Assembly (NCBI RefSeq): GCF_004217555.1
Contig: NZ_SHKW01000001.1
Coordinates: forward strand, 2,418,001-2,482,000
Source: Edaphobacter modestus
GTDB taxonomy: Bacteria; Acidobacteriota; Terriglobia; Terriglobales; Acidobacteriaceae
Direction of reading: 5' to 3'
DNA length: 64,000 bases
The position numbers and the translations under genes are program-made. The notes beneath the pieces were generated by a model. That model ran no database searches. It saw only the letters and a program-made list of their open reading frames with translations, and was not told the DNA's origin. Numbering within the stretch: position 1 is the first letter of the stretch; every line of letters begins with the position of its first letter. Positions 16,767 to 24,771 of this stretch are shown piece by piece.

Positions 16767-17054
16767 ATGGACGATCTAACGACAGCAGGGGCGCTTGACC
16801 CGGAGCAGTTTCTGACGGTGGCACGCTTCGAAGATCCGGTGGAGGCACAGATGGCGAAGGGCATGCTGGAGACGGCGGGCCTGGAATGCTTCCTGCAGGG
16901 GGAGAACGCCAACCATCTGCTGGGCGCAGCCTTCCGGGCCAGACTTCTGGTACACCGGAGGGACGAGAGCGCGGCGCGAGAACTTCTCCCGGCTCCAGAG
17001 GAGGAAGGCGGCCCCGTGGACGAGGATCCAGAGGCATTGGAGGACGAGTCATGA
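16767..17054 (+). CDS. DUF2007 family protein (putative signal-transducing domain)
   Basis: A 95-residue acidic cytoplasmic protein. ATG 16767 is preferred over GTG 16755 because a GAGG sits 6 bases upstream. The core 'FLTVARFEDPVEAQMAKGMLETAGLECFLQGENANHL' (split at 'AKGML') is the DUF2007 pattern, in which such domains have the fold of small regulatory or ligand-binding modules. The C-terminal third is Glu/Asp/Pro-rich. Its stop overlaps the queC start (ATGA), so the two are coupled, which hints at a role linked to queC, though none is established. Confidence 0.8.
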   Translation: MDDLTTAGALDPEQFLTVARFEDPVEAQMAKGMLETAGLECFLQGENANHLLGAAFRARLLVHRRDESAARELLPAPEEEGGPVDEDPEALEDES

Positions 17055-17773
17055 TTACTCCGGCAGATGGGGCCCACCAGCGGCCCAAGGCGGTGTTGTG
17101 CCTCTCCGGAGGTATGGATTCAACGGTATGCGCTTCGCTGGCGACGAGGGAGTTTGACGTGTATGCCCTGCACTTCAGCTATGGACAACGGACGGAGGCG
17201 AAAGAACTTGCCTCGGCGAAGGAGATTGCGCGGCTTACGGGCGCAAAGGAGTTTCTGCCGCTGAAGATGGACCTGTTTCGCAGGATCGGGGGATCGGCGC
17301 TGACCGACGAGACGATCGCAGTTCCGGATGCACCGGCGGAGGAGGCAATCGGGGCGGAGATCCCTGTAACGTATGTCCCCTTCCGCAATGCGCATTTTCT
17401 TTCGGCAGCCGTGAGCTGGGCTGAAGTGGTGGGGGCAAAAAAGATTTTTATCGGAGCGGTAGAACAGGATAGTTCCGGGTACCCGGACTGCCGTCCGTCC
17501 TATTATGAGGCGTTTAATGAGCTGATTCGGCAGGGAACGAAAGAGGGCGATATTCGGGTGGAGACACCTCTGATTTCCATGCGGAAGAGCGAGATCGTGC
17601 GGCTGGGAGTTGAACTGGGCGCTCCGTTCCATGTAAGTTGGTCATGCTATTCCGGTGAGCGGGAGGCGTGTGGGGTGTGCGAGAGCTGCGTCCTGCGCCT
17701 GAGAGCATTTCGCGAGATCGGCACCTTGGATCCAATACCTTATGCCGGCTTGAAAGCGGCATCTAACTCGTAG
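17051..17773 (+). CDS. queC: 7-cyano-7-deazaguanine synthase QueC
   Basis: ATP-dependent enzyme that converts 7-carboxy-7-deazaguanine to preQ0, following QueD and QueE (encoded at 2.4-3.5 kb). 240 residues from ATG 17051. PP-loop 'SGGMDST' at 19-25, 'HFSYGQRTEAKE', 'YVPFRNAHFLSAA', 'GAVEQDSSGYPDCR' and the C-terminal zinc site 'CYSGEREACGVCESC' (four Cys) are all present. The gene overlaps DUF2007 by 4 bases. Confidence 0.96.
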   Translation: MITPADGAHQRPKAVLCLSGGMDSTVCASLATREFDVYALHFSYGQRTEAKELASAKEIARLTGAKEFLPLKMDLFRRIGGSALTDETIAVPDAPAEEAIGAEIPVTYVPFRNAHFLSAAVSWAEVVGAKKIFIGAVEQDSSGYPDCRPSYYEAFNELIRQGTKEGDIRVETPLISMRKSEIVRLGVELGAPFHVSWSCYSGEREACGVCESCVLRLRAFREIGTLDPIPYAGLKAASNS

Positions 17774-17845
17774 CAGGATGCTGCAAAGTTTCGAGAATCG
17801 ACCAGCCGAAGGCGGGTCAGACGAGAACTGAAACCAGGAGAAAGA

Positions 17846-19033
17846 ATGATGAAGCGTATCGAAAGAAAGTGGAGCGTGGGCCTGGGAGCCTGCCTGGCGC
17901 TGGTGCTCGCTCTGGCATCGCAGAACGGATGGGCACAGCCGGCACCGGCCAGCGTCCATGGGCATGTGAACAACCCCATTGGCGCCCCCTTTACCAAGGG
18001 CCAGGTGAAGCTGACCCAGGATCGGTCCTCCGACGAGAAGAGCCGCAAGTATACGAACACCTTTGAGATTGACGCATCGGGCAACTTCAAGGGCACGGGA
18101 ATCGCGCCGGGAACTTACGTGGCGATCGTGTTCGTGGACGACAAGAGCATTGACTATACCGACAACGTTACCTTCGCGGCCGGCGAAGATCATCCGCTCA
18201 ACTTCGACATGTCCCGGAAGGAGTACATCGACAAGATGACTCCGGAAGAGAAGAAGCAGCTGGAGGAGTTCAAGAAGAAGAACTCCGAGGCGACGGAGGC
18301 TAACGCGAAGATCTCTAATCTGAACGCTCTTCTGACGCAGGCCCGCGCGGATACGAAGGCCGGCAACTTCGAGCCGGCGATCACCGCTATGCAGCAGGCG
18401 ACCACGCAGAAGCCGGATGAAGGCATTCTCTGGGTAGCGCTGGGCGATGCTCAGCTGGGCTCGGCCGATGCCGCCGCCAAGGCTGCCAAGGCTGCAGGCA
18501 AACCGGTAGATCCAACGGTTCAGGCCAAGTACACCGAGGCGGCAGCGTCGTACAAGAAAGCTATCGATGCCAATGCGGCTTCAAAGAAGCCTAACGTGGA
18601 GACAGCAGCAGCTGCCTACAACCAGATGGGACAGGCTCTGGCAAAGGGCGGCGATGGTGCGGGAGCTTCGGGCGCATACGAGGAAGCCGCCAAAGCCCTG
18701 CCAGCGAATGCGGGCATGTACTTCTACAACGAGGCTGCGACGCTGTACAACGCGGGCAAGCTGGACGAAGCGGCTGCGGCTGCCGACAAGGCGATCGCTG
18801 CCGATCCGAAGCGCGCTGACGCGTACTACATCAAGGCCCAGGCTCTGATTCCGAAGGCTTCGGTCGATCCGAAGACCCAGAAGATCACGGCGCCTCCGGG
18901 ATGTGTCGAGGCCTACCAGGAGTACCTGGAGCTGGTTCCTGAGGGTCCGCGTTCGGAGGAGGTCAAAGGTATCCTCGCTGGCATCGGAGCCGAGGTGAAG
19001 TCGAGCTACAAGGCAGGCAAAGGCAAGAAGTAA
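17846..19033 (+). CDS. Secreted TPR protein with N-terminal carboxypeptidase-regulatory-like domain
   Basis: Exported protein of 395 residues, from ATG 17846 (AGGAG ribosome site). Signal peptide at about 1-31 ending 'NGWAQ'. Residues about 36-125 form a beta-sandwich of the carboxypeptidase-regulatory type ('VHGHVNNPIGAP', 'DASGNFKGTGIAPGTYVA'), then a Lys/Glu coiled-coil ('TPEEKKQLEEFKKKN') and several TPR units from about 150 to 350 ('AGNFEPAITAMQQAT', 'NEAATLYNAGKLDEAA', 'ADAYYIKAQALI'). The combination is common in acidobacteria; the role is unknown. A terminator follows at 19059. Confidence 0.85.
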   Translation: MMKRIERKWSVGLGACLALVLALASQNGWAQPAPASVHGHVNNPIGAPFTKGQVKLTQDRSSDEKSRKYTNTFEIDASGNFKGTGIAPGTYVAIVFVDDKSIDYTDNVTFAAGEDHPLNFDMSRKEYIDKMTPEEKKQLEEFKKKNSEATEANAKISNLNALLTQARADTKAGNFEPAITAMQQATTQKPDEGILWVALGDAQLGSADAAAKAAKAAGKPVDPTVQAKYTEAAASYKKAIDANAASKKPNVETAAAAYNQMGQALAKGGDGAGASGAYEEAAKALPANAGMYFYNEAATLYNAGKLDEAAAAADKAIAADPKRADAYYIKAQALIPKASVDPKTQKITAPPGCVEAYQEYLELVPEGPRSEEVKGILAGIGAEVKSSYKAGKGKK

Positions 19034-19058
19034 CCTGCCTCTCGCTGCAGAAACAAGG

Positions 19059-19092
19059 AAGGCCTCGGCACAGAGCCGGGGCCTTCTGTTTT
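19059..19092 (+). terminator. Rho-independent terminator after the TPR gene
   Basis: AAGGCCTCGGC pairs with GCCGGGGCCTT (11 bp, one G-U), loop of 5, followed by CTGTTTT. It lies 25 bases after the stop codon. Confidence 0.85.
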
Positions 19093-19129
19093 CCGGGATA
19101 GGCCGGGCTTACGAAGAAAGAGGTAGAGG

Positions 19130-20404
19130 ATGAAATCGGCCAGTGTGCGTGGCAGCGTCGACAACGAGCGCGTGGTGAGCTTCGACGAGGCAATGGAGAT
19201 TGTGCTGGCGCATGCGGCGACGGCCGGGCGACAACCGGTCGAGGTCGTCGACATCAGCGAATCGGTGGGACGGGTATTGGCAACGCCGATCGCCGCCGAT
19301 CGCGATCAGCCCCCGTTTGATCGCTCGACCCGGGACGGATTTGCGGTGCGGACGGAGGATGCCGCGGATGGAGACTGGCTCACCGTGGTGGGTCAGGTCC
19401 AGGCAGGACGACGGTGGGATGGAAATCTCTCCTCCGACCAGGCAATCGGCATTATGACGGGAGCGCCGGTTCCAGCCGGAGCCAATGCCGTGGTGATGCT
19501 GGAGCACGTGGAACGAAGCGGCTCAAGCGCAGAGGAGTCCATTCGGCTGGCGGACGGACGCAAGCTTGTTCCGGGCGAGAATATCGTTGCTCGCGGAAGC
19601 GAGGCGCAGGAGGGCGATGTGGTGCTTGCGGCAGGCGTAGAGATGGACGCCGCCGCGGTTGCGCTGGCCGCGGCCTGCGGGGCAGCGACGGTGGAAGTGT
19701 TCGTGAAGCCTCGGGTATCGATTCTGGCGACAGGGGATGAGCTGGTGGATGTGACGCAGACTCCGGGCCCTGAGCAGATACGGAACTCCAACAGCTATGG
19801 ACTTTCCGCACTTGTCAGGCTGGCTGGAGGCGAGCCCTTGCGGCAGCCGGTCGCGCCGGATCGCCGCGACGATCTCGAGCAGGCGATCGGACAGGCCCGT
19901 GCGGCTGACCTGATGGTGGTGACGGGCGGCGTGTCGATGGGCGAGTACGATCTTGTGGAAGAGGTGCTGCTGTCTCTGGGCGCCGAGTTTTTCTTCACTG
20001 GCGTGCGGATGCAGCCGGGCAAGCCGGCCGTATTCGGTCGGCTACCGGAACGAGAGGACATGCCCGCTGTGTATTTTTTTGGGCTGCCAGGAAATCCGGT
20101 CTCCACCCAGGTAACCTTCGCCTGCTTTGTGGAGCCGTTGCTGCGAGCGATGCGCGGGGCCGTGACCGAAAGGCCGCGATTTGTGCAGGCGACACTGGGC
20201 GACGACGTTGCAGCACGGCCAGGACTGACACGCGTGCTGCCGGCGAGATTGACCTCGAAGCGGATGCACCCCGAGGTAAGGCTGGTGGTGTGGCAGGGTT
20301 CGGGAGATATGGCTGCCAACGCGCGAGCCAATTGCTATGCAGTCCTGCCAGCAAATACCGAGGGATTCAGGAAGAGCGAAGTTATTACCGTGCTTCTGCG
20401 GTGA
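19130..20404 (+). CDS. moeA: Molybdopterin molybdenumtransferase MoeA
   Basis: Inserts molybdenum into adenylated molybdopterin in Moco biosynthesis. 424 residues from ATG 19130, with AGAGG upstream. Motifs: 'PPFDRSTRDGFAVR' near residue 65, 'GAPVPAGANAVVMLEHV', 'RVSILATGDELVD', 'IRNSNSYGLSALV', 'TGGVSMGEYDLV' and 'FFGLPGNPVSTQVTF'. It is followed after 93 bases by moaC, so a small Moco group is present here; other moa/mob genes are not in the window. Confidence 0.95.
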   Translation: MKSASVRGSVDNERVVSFDEAMEIVLAHAATAGRQPVEVVDISESVGRVLATPIAADRDQPPFDRSTRDGFAVRTEDAADGDWLTVVGQVQAGRRWDGNLSSDQAIGIMTGAPVPAGANAVVMLEHVERSGSSAEESIRLADGRKLVPGENIVARGSEAQEGDVVLAAGVEMDAAAVALAAACGAATVEVFVKPRVSILATGDELVDVTQTPGPEQIRNSNSYGLSALVRLAGGEPLRQPVAPDRRDDLEQAIGQARAADLMVVTGGVSMGEYDLVEEVLLSLGAEFFFTGVRMQPGKPAVFGRLPEREDMPAVYFFGLPGNPVSTQVTFACFVEPLLRAMRGAVTERPRFVQATLGDDVAARPGLTRVLPARLTSKRMHPEVRLVVWQGSGDMAANARANCYAVLPANTEGFRKSEVITVLLR

Positions 20405-20497
20405 ACACTCTCAAGGTTCGTTCTGAGCAGTATTTCTCTCCCGCGGTTATCGTAGAGACTGCTGTGTTCTTTTCAATCTCGCGGAGGCATTCCACGG

Positions 20498-20959
20498 ATG
20501 AAGTTATCGCACTATGACGACGAGGGTCGGGCCCATATGGTGGATGTGGGCGCGAAGCCCGCGACACGAAGAGAGGCCAGGGCCAGAGCCTTCGTAGAGT
20601 TGTCACCTGCGGCGCTGGCCGCACTCCCAACGAATCCCAAGGGCAACCCGCTGGAGGTGGCGCGGTTTGCGGGTATTCAGGCTGCGAAACAGACTGCTTC
20701 CTTGATCCCCATGTGTCATCCTCTGGCACTCAGTTTTATCGACGTGGAGGCGAGGATCGTTGAAGGCGGCGTAGAAATTGGAGCCACCGCAGCCACGGTG
20801 GCGGGCACGGGGGTAGAGATGGAGGCGATGACCGCTGCCTCCATCGCAGCGCTTACGGTGTACGACATGACGAAGGCGCTCGACAAAGGCATTCGCATCC
20901 GAGAGGTCGAGCTGGTGAGCAAGAGTGGCGGTAAGAGCGGAGAGTGGCGAAGGTCGTGA
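20498..20959 (+). CDS. moaC: Cyclic pyranopterin monophosphate synthase MoaC
   Basis: Second step of molybdenum cofactor biosynthesis, acting on the MoaA product. 153 residues from ATG 20498. 'MVDVGAKPATRREARARA', 'KQTASLIPMCHPLALS' (catalytic His/Cys region), 'GTGVEMEAMTAASIAALTVYDM' (here read in two parts) and 'KALDKGIRIREVELVSKSGG' are the family blocks. It ends 11 bases from the convergent egtD stop. Confidence 0.95.
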   Translation: MKLSHYDDEGRAHMVDVGAKPATRREARARAFVELSPAALAALPTNPKGNPLEVARFAGIQAAKQTASLIPMCHPLALSFIDVEARIVEGGVEIGATAATVAGTGVEMEAMTAASIAALTVYDMTKALDKGIRIREVELVSKSGGKSGEWRRS

Positions 20960-20970
20960 CCACCCACGGA

Positions 20971-22023
20971 TCAGATTGCGGTGGCCAGACTTACCGCAAA
21001 GGCGTGCTCGGAGTTTTCCCAGGAGAAGGAAAGTTCAAAGCCGGCGGACTGGAGAAGCTGTTGAACACGAACAGGCGTGAATTTGTAACTGTTCTCGGTG
21101 TGGATGGTTTCGCCACGAGCGAATTGCAGGGTCAGGGCAGGACCGGCTGAGTTGGCGGGGATATGCACCTGTTGGCTGATTCGGGAGACGAGGTGCATCT
21201 CGATACGGGACTCGGAGGGATTCCAGCGCGCTTCGTGGTCGAAGGCCTCCGGATTGAAGTCGGCTCCCAACTCTCGATTGAGACGCACGAGCACGTTGCG
21301 GTTGAAAGCCGCGGTCGTTCCAGACGCATCGTTATAGGCAGCGAGGAGCTGAGCGACGCTCTTCGATTTGCCGGGAGCAAGATCGGTTCCGAGTAAAAGC
21401 TTATCGCCGGGTAGAAGCTGCGCGCGAAGATTGCGGAGCACGTCACGGGCGTCTTCAGGCGAGAAATTACCGATGCTGGAGCCGATGTAAAGGGCAAGAG
21501 TACGGGTGTCGGTAAGGCGGTTCAACGGCAGTGCCTGGGTCGTGTAGTCAGCGACCTGACATCGTACGGTAACGCCGGGGACGTTGGCGCGGATGTTTTC
21601 GGTGGCCTCGGCGAGCGCGGTCTCGGAGACATCTACCGGTTGATAGACCACGGCCTTCTGGCGACGAACAGCGGCAGCGAGAAGGATTCCAGTCTTGGTG
21701 GCAGTACCGGCCCCGAGCTCGATGAGGGTGAGCATGGGGGACAGGTCATCTCCCAACGGCTCTGCTGCGCGTTCGATGATCTCGCCGGCATACAGAGCGA
21801 AAAGATCACGCTCGACGCGAGTGAGGTAGTACTCGGGAAGCTCGGTGATCTGCTCGAAGAGACGTGAGCCATTCTCATCGTAGAAGAGCCAGGGAGAGAG
21901 GGTTTTGGGAGTGCTGGTGAGACCGGCACGGACCTCGGCGGCAACAGCGTCTGTGGGCGATGATGCGAGCAACGACTCGTTAGCTGGTAAAAGCAAGTCG
22001 GCGACCGCGGGGTAGGTAGGCAC
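20971..22023 (-). CDS. egtD: L-histidine N-alpha-methyltransferase EgtD
   Basis: SAM-dependent trimethylation of histidine to hercynine, the first step of ergothioneine biosynthesis. GTG 22023, with AAAGGGG nine bases upstream, gives 350 residues; the frame is open to GTG 22125 but that start has no ribosome site. Motifs: 'YDENGSRLFEQITELPEYYLTR' region, 'LIELGAGTATKTGILL' (SAM-binding), 'PVDVSETAL', 'IGSSIGNF', 'LLLGTDLAPGK', 'YNDASGTTAAFNRNVLVRLNRELGADF' region and C-terminal 'ENSYKFTPVRVQQLLQSAGF'. egtB, the next enzyme, lies about 2.7 kb upstream on the same strand with three genes between. Confidence 0.93.
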   Translation of the reverse strand: MPTYPAVADLLLPANESLLASSPTDAVAAEVRAGLTSTPKTLSPWLFYDENGSRLFEQITELPEYYLTRVERDLFALYAGEIIERAAEPLGDDLSPMLTLIELGAGTATKTGILLAAAVRRQKAVVYQPVDVSETALAEATENIRANVPGVTVRCQVADYTTQALPLNRLTDTRTLALYIGSSIGNFSPEDARDVLRNLRAQLLPGDKLLLGTDLAPGKSKSVAQLLAAYNDASGTTAAFNRNVLVRLNRELGADFNPEAFDHEARWNPSESRIEMHLVSRISQQVHIPANSAGPALTLQFARGETIHTENSYKFTPVRVQQLLQSAGFELSFSWENSEHAFAVSLATAI

Positions 22024-22136
22024 TATAAAAAACCCCTTTGTGAGATCCGCGGTCGAAACCGCTCTGCCATTGGATGCATGTTTGTCACCGGCGGAAACCG
22101 AAAATCTCAACCCTGCTGACGCCACGGTGTCAGCAG

Positions 22137-23189
22137 CTAGGGATCTCGAGTCGTAAGAAGTGTGAATGGCGCGTTACCGAGATTTACCGTGTAAGCCGCA
22201 TGAGTCTCGCCCATCAGGACCACCGCATAGGGATGATCAAGATTTCTGTAAGTTTGCCGAACGTTCCGGGTCTGCGTATCCACAACGGTCACGGTATTTT
22301 GCTGGGGGCTTGCCACGTACAGAAGACCTGCTGCTTCGTCCAGGGCAACTGCCTGAGGATGAGGGGAGACCGCCACAGTCGTCGGTCTCTCCTCCTTCTC
22401 AAGGATGGTAACCGTTCCGTCGGCATAGTTGGCGACATAGACCTGGCCCGTCGTTTTGTTTATGGCAATCGCACATGGCATTGAGCCTGTGGGGAGATTG
22501 CGGAGGGCATGGGTCTCAAGGTCGATGGCTGCGATGCTCGCATCCTGTACGTGCGAGACGTAGAGGGTCTTCCCTGCCCGTGCGATTCCCCACAGATGCA
22601 TCGCGCCTGCAGGGATCTTCGTGGTTCTCTCCGTGGCAGGATCAAGCTCGGTGAGAGTGTCGCTTTCGTAGCCGAAGAGGTAGACACGATGGCGGTCCGA
22701 ATCGACGACGATGGCGTCGGCCGAGCCGGTAGGAAGATTTGCAACATGATTGCTCGCCCCGTCGATCACGGAGAGCATGTTGCTGAAGGTATTCGAGACG
22801 TAAACCTTGTTTGCTGCCTCGTCGATTGCGATCGCGTAAGGGCGGGCCGCAGTAGGGACCGTAGCGACCACCTTGTCGGTGCTTGCATCGATGACGGAGA
22901 CGGAGCGGCTACCGGAGTCGACCACGTAGATTCTTCCGGTACGAGGATTGAGAGCCAGTGCGATCGGGCTGGCTCCGACCTCGATACTGGACGGCGGCTT
23001 TGAGGAGGACAGAACGATCACCGCGTTGTGAACGGTATCGACGAGATAGATCTTTCCGGTGTCCTTGCTGTAGACGGCGGCATCGCGATTGATGAGCGTT
23101 GTCTGAGAGAGCCCCTGTGCACGGAGCACCGACACTGGAACGAACAACACTGGAAGACCGAGGAAAATACCGAGAAGGCGCTGCCGCAT
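22137..23189 (-). CDS. Secreted YVTN-type beta-propeller protein
   Basis: ATG 23189 opens a signal peptide ('MRQRLLGIFLGLPVLFVPVSVLRAQ'), with GGAG close upstream, giving 350 residues. The rest is about seven propeller blades, each with 'G.IYVVD...VSVID' like strands: 'GKIYLVDTVHNAVIVL', 'GRIYVVDSGSRSVSVID', 'NKVYVSNTFSNMLSVID', 'GQVYVANYADGTVTIL' and 'GLLYVASPQQNTVTVVD'. Likely periplasmic or surface scaffold or sensor; no catalytic residues seen. It stops 113 bases before egtD on the same strand, so co-transcription is possible but not certain. Confidence 0.85.
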   Translation of the reverse strand: MRQRLLGIFLGLPVLFVPVSVLRAQGLSQTTLINRDAAVYSKDTGKIYLVDTVHNAVIVLSSSKPPSSIEVGASPIALALNPRTGRIYVVDSGSRSVSVIDASTDKVVATVPTAARPYAIAIDEAANKVYVSNTFSNMLSVIDGASNHVANLPTGSADAIVVDSDRHRVYLFGYESDTLTELDPATERTTKIPAGAMHLWGIARAGKTLYVSHVQDASIAAIDLETHALRNLPTGSMPCAIAINKTTGQVYVANYADGTVTILEKEERPTTVAVSPHPQAVALDEAAGLLYVASPQQNTVTVVDTQTRNVRQTYRNLDHPYAVVLMGETHAAYTVNLGNAPFTLLTTRDP

Positions 23190-23344
23190 CCTAACTCCAT
23201 TCCTGGAAGCTCTTGAAAAGATTGTCCCAGCAAGCAACCGTTTGTCTACAATGGAATTCGATTTTAGCAAGTCGTTGCCTTTCGTCGCTGCTGCGTCAAC
23301 CGCGGAAGCATATTTTTCACAACTTCATTCTCTGGCGGCGGAAG

Positions 23345-24103
23345 ATGAGACGTTTTTTACAGATATTTCTTGCGCTCGTGACCTTTAGCGCGACCGCGTA
23401 TGCGCAGCAGTCGAAGTTTCGCGTGCTTGCCTTCTACTCGGAGACGGTGGAGCACGATCATGTGGACTTTGCACATCAGGCGATCCAGTTTTACACGGAG
23501 GCGGCGAAGCGAGATCAGTTTTCCTTTGAGACAACCACCCGCTGGGACGATATGAACTCCGAGAAGCTGGCGGGGTACCAGATGATTGCCTGGCTGGACG
23601 ACTTCCCCCACACGCCACAGCAACGGAGCGCATTCGAGCAGTACATGGAGCACGGAGGAGGCTGGCTGGGCTTTCACATCGCCGCGTATAACGACAGTGG
23701 AACCAAGTGGCCCTGGTTTGTCAGCTTTCTCGGCGGCGGAGTCTTCTATGGCAACAACTGGCCGCCGATGCCGGTGACGATTACGGTCGACGATCCGGAG
23801 CATCCCGTGACACGGCGACTCCCGTCCAGTTTTCTTTCACCTGCGAACGAGTGGTATATCTGGCGGCCGTCTCCCCGCGAGAATAAGGATGTGAAGGTTC
23901 TGCTTACGCTCTCGCCTTCCAACTACCCGCTGGGCATGAAGGACGTGGTTCGGAGCGGAGATCTTCCGGTGATGTGGACCAACACACGGTTTCGCATGCT
24001 CTACATGAACATGGGACATGGAGACAGGATCTTCACCAGCGACATCCAGAACCGGTTGATGGAAGATGCGATGGTATGGGTTGGAGAGACGAATCACAGA
24101 TGA
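23345..24103 (+). CDS. Secreted ThuA-like (trehalose utilisation) domain protein
   Basis: ATG 23345 begins a signal peptide ('MRRFLQIFLALVTFSATAYAQ'), giving 252 residues. The ThuA/glutamine-amidotransferase-like fold is shown by 'FRVLAFYSETVEHDHVDFA', 'YQMIAWLDDFPHTPQQRSAFEQYMEHGGGWLGFH' (split around 'MEHGGGW'), 'HPVTRRLPSSF' and 'PVMWTNTRFRMLYMNMGHGD'. In the family such proteins occur with sugar-metabolism enzymes; the exact reaction is not settled. The 155-base gap to the divergent propeller gene should hold both promoters. Confidence 0.85.
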   Translation: MRRFLQIFLALVTFSATAYAQQSKFRVLAFYSETVEHDHVDFAHQAIQFYTEAAKRDQFSFETTTRWDDMNSEKLAGYQMIAWLDDFPHTPQQRSAFEQYMEHGGGWLGFHIAAYNDSGTKWPWFVSFLGGGVFYGNNWPPMPVTITVDDPEHPVTRRLPSSFLSPANEWYIWRPSPRENKDVKVLLTLSPSNYPLGMKDVVRSGDLPVMWTNTRFRMLYMNMGHGDRIFTSDIQNRLMEDAMVWVGETNHR

Positions 24104-24166
24104 TCCGGGGTTTGCGCACGGAGAGCCGGCATTCGTAGCGGCCCTCCGCGCGGCGAGGATGCGGGA

Positions 24167-24607
24167 TCAGCGACTGACCGCGGCTCCAACGAGATCGATC
24201 GCGTCGGCGATGATGCGCGTGGTGGGATCGTACGCTACGACGTAGCCGTCATAGTACCCATACTGATATCCAGGCGGAGGGGGAGGAACTTCGGAATAGT
24301 ACGCCCGGGGTACAGCCTGGAAGTGATAGTTTCCAGGAATCCGCTCACCGCGAACGAACTGCGGACGCCCGTGAGGATTGTGTTGCCAGCGATTGACGTC
24401 CTTCTGGTAGTGCTGGGCGAAGTGGCCCCGGTCCTGATCGCGAAAACGAAAGTCCTGACCGTGATGATCGTCGTGCTGGTCGTGCTGGTCGTGACGATCG
24501 TGGTCGGAATCATGGCTCTGAGCCCGTGCTACGCCGGTTGTCATCGCTAAAGCAAGAACTGGAATAAATACCCGTTGAAAAAATTTTCGTGCAGTGGAAT
24601 GGCCCAT
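24167..24607 (-). CDS. RcnB-like periplasmic protein
   Basis: ATG 24607, with GAGGAAAAA just upstream, gives 146 residues with a signal peptide ('KFFQRVFIPVLALAMTTGVARAQ'). A His/Asp-rich run after the signal ('HDSDHDRHDQHDQHDDHH') looks like a metal-binding segment. The C-terminal part ('RGERIPGNYHFQAVPRAYY', 'PPPPPGYQYGYYDGYVVAYD') matches the RcnB family, linked to nickel/cobalt homeostasis in E. coli. Role here is inferred only from that similarity. Confidence 0.75.
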   Translation of the reverse strand: MGHSTARKFFQRVFIPVLALAMTTGVARAQSHDSDHDRHDQHDQHDDHHGQDFRFRDQDRGHFAQHYQKDVNRWQHNPHGRPQFVRGERIPGNYHFQAVPRAYYSEVPPPPPGYQYGYYDGYVVAYDPTTRIIADAIDLVGAAVSR

Positions 24608-24715
24608 TTTTTCCTCATGACATTGGTATGTCTCGTATTTAGATGCTGAAGAAGAAAAGATCAATGTCTATGAAATGAGAAATGAGAGGAAATTTTTAAG
24701 AGAGACATGCACGCA

Positions 24716-24753
24716 TAGAAGAAAAGCGGCATCGAGGCGATGCTCGGTGCCGC
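24716..24753 (-). terminator. Rho-independent terminator of egtB
   Basis: On the minus strand GCGGCACCGAG pairs with CTCGATGCCGC (11 bp, one G-U), loop of 6, then TTTTCTTCTT. It lies about 19 bases past the egtB stop codon. Confidence 0.82.
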
Positions 24754-24771
24754 AATTGCAAGCGAGATGTG

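Noticed and set aside
22030-22080. tRNA-like pieces on the minus strand (CAATGGCAGAGCGGTTTCGACCG)
   Set aside because: No acceptor stem, no T-arm, and the segment lies at the start of egtD; looks like coincidence.
22021-22125. An earlier GTG start for egtD at 22125
   Set aside because: No ribosome-binding site there, whereas GTG 22023 has AAAGGGG at proper distance and gives a family-sized protein.
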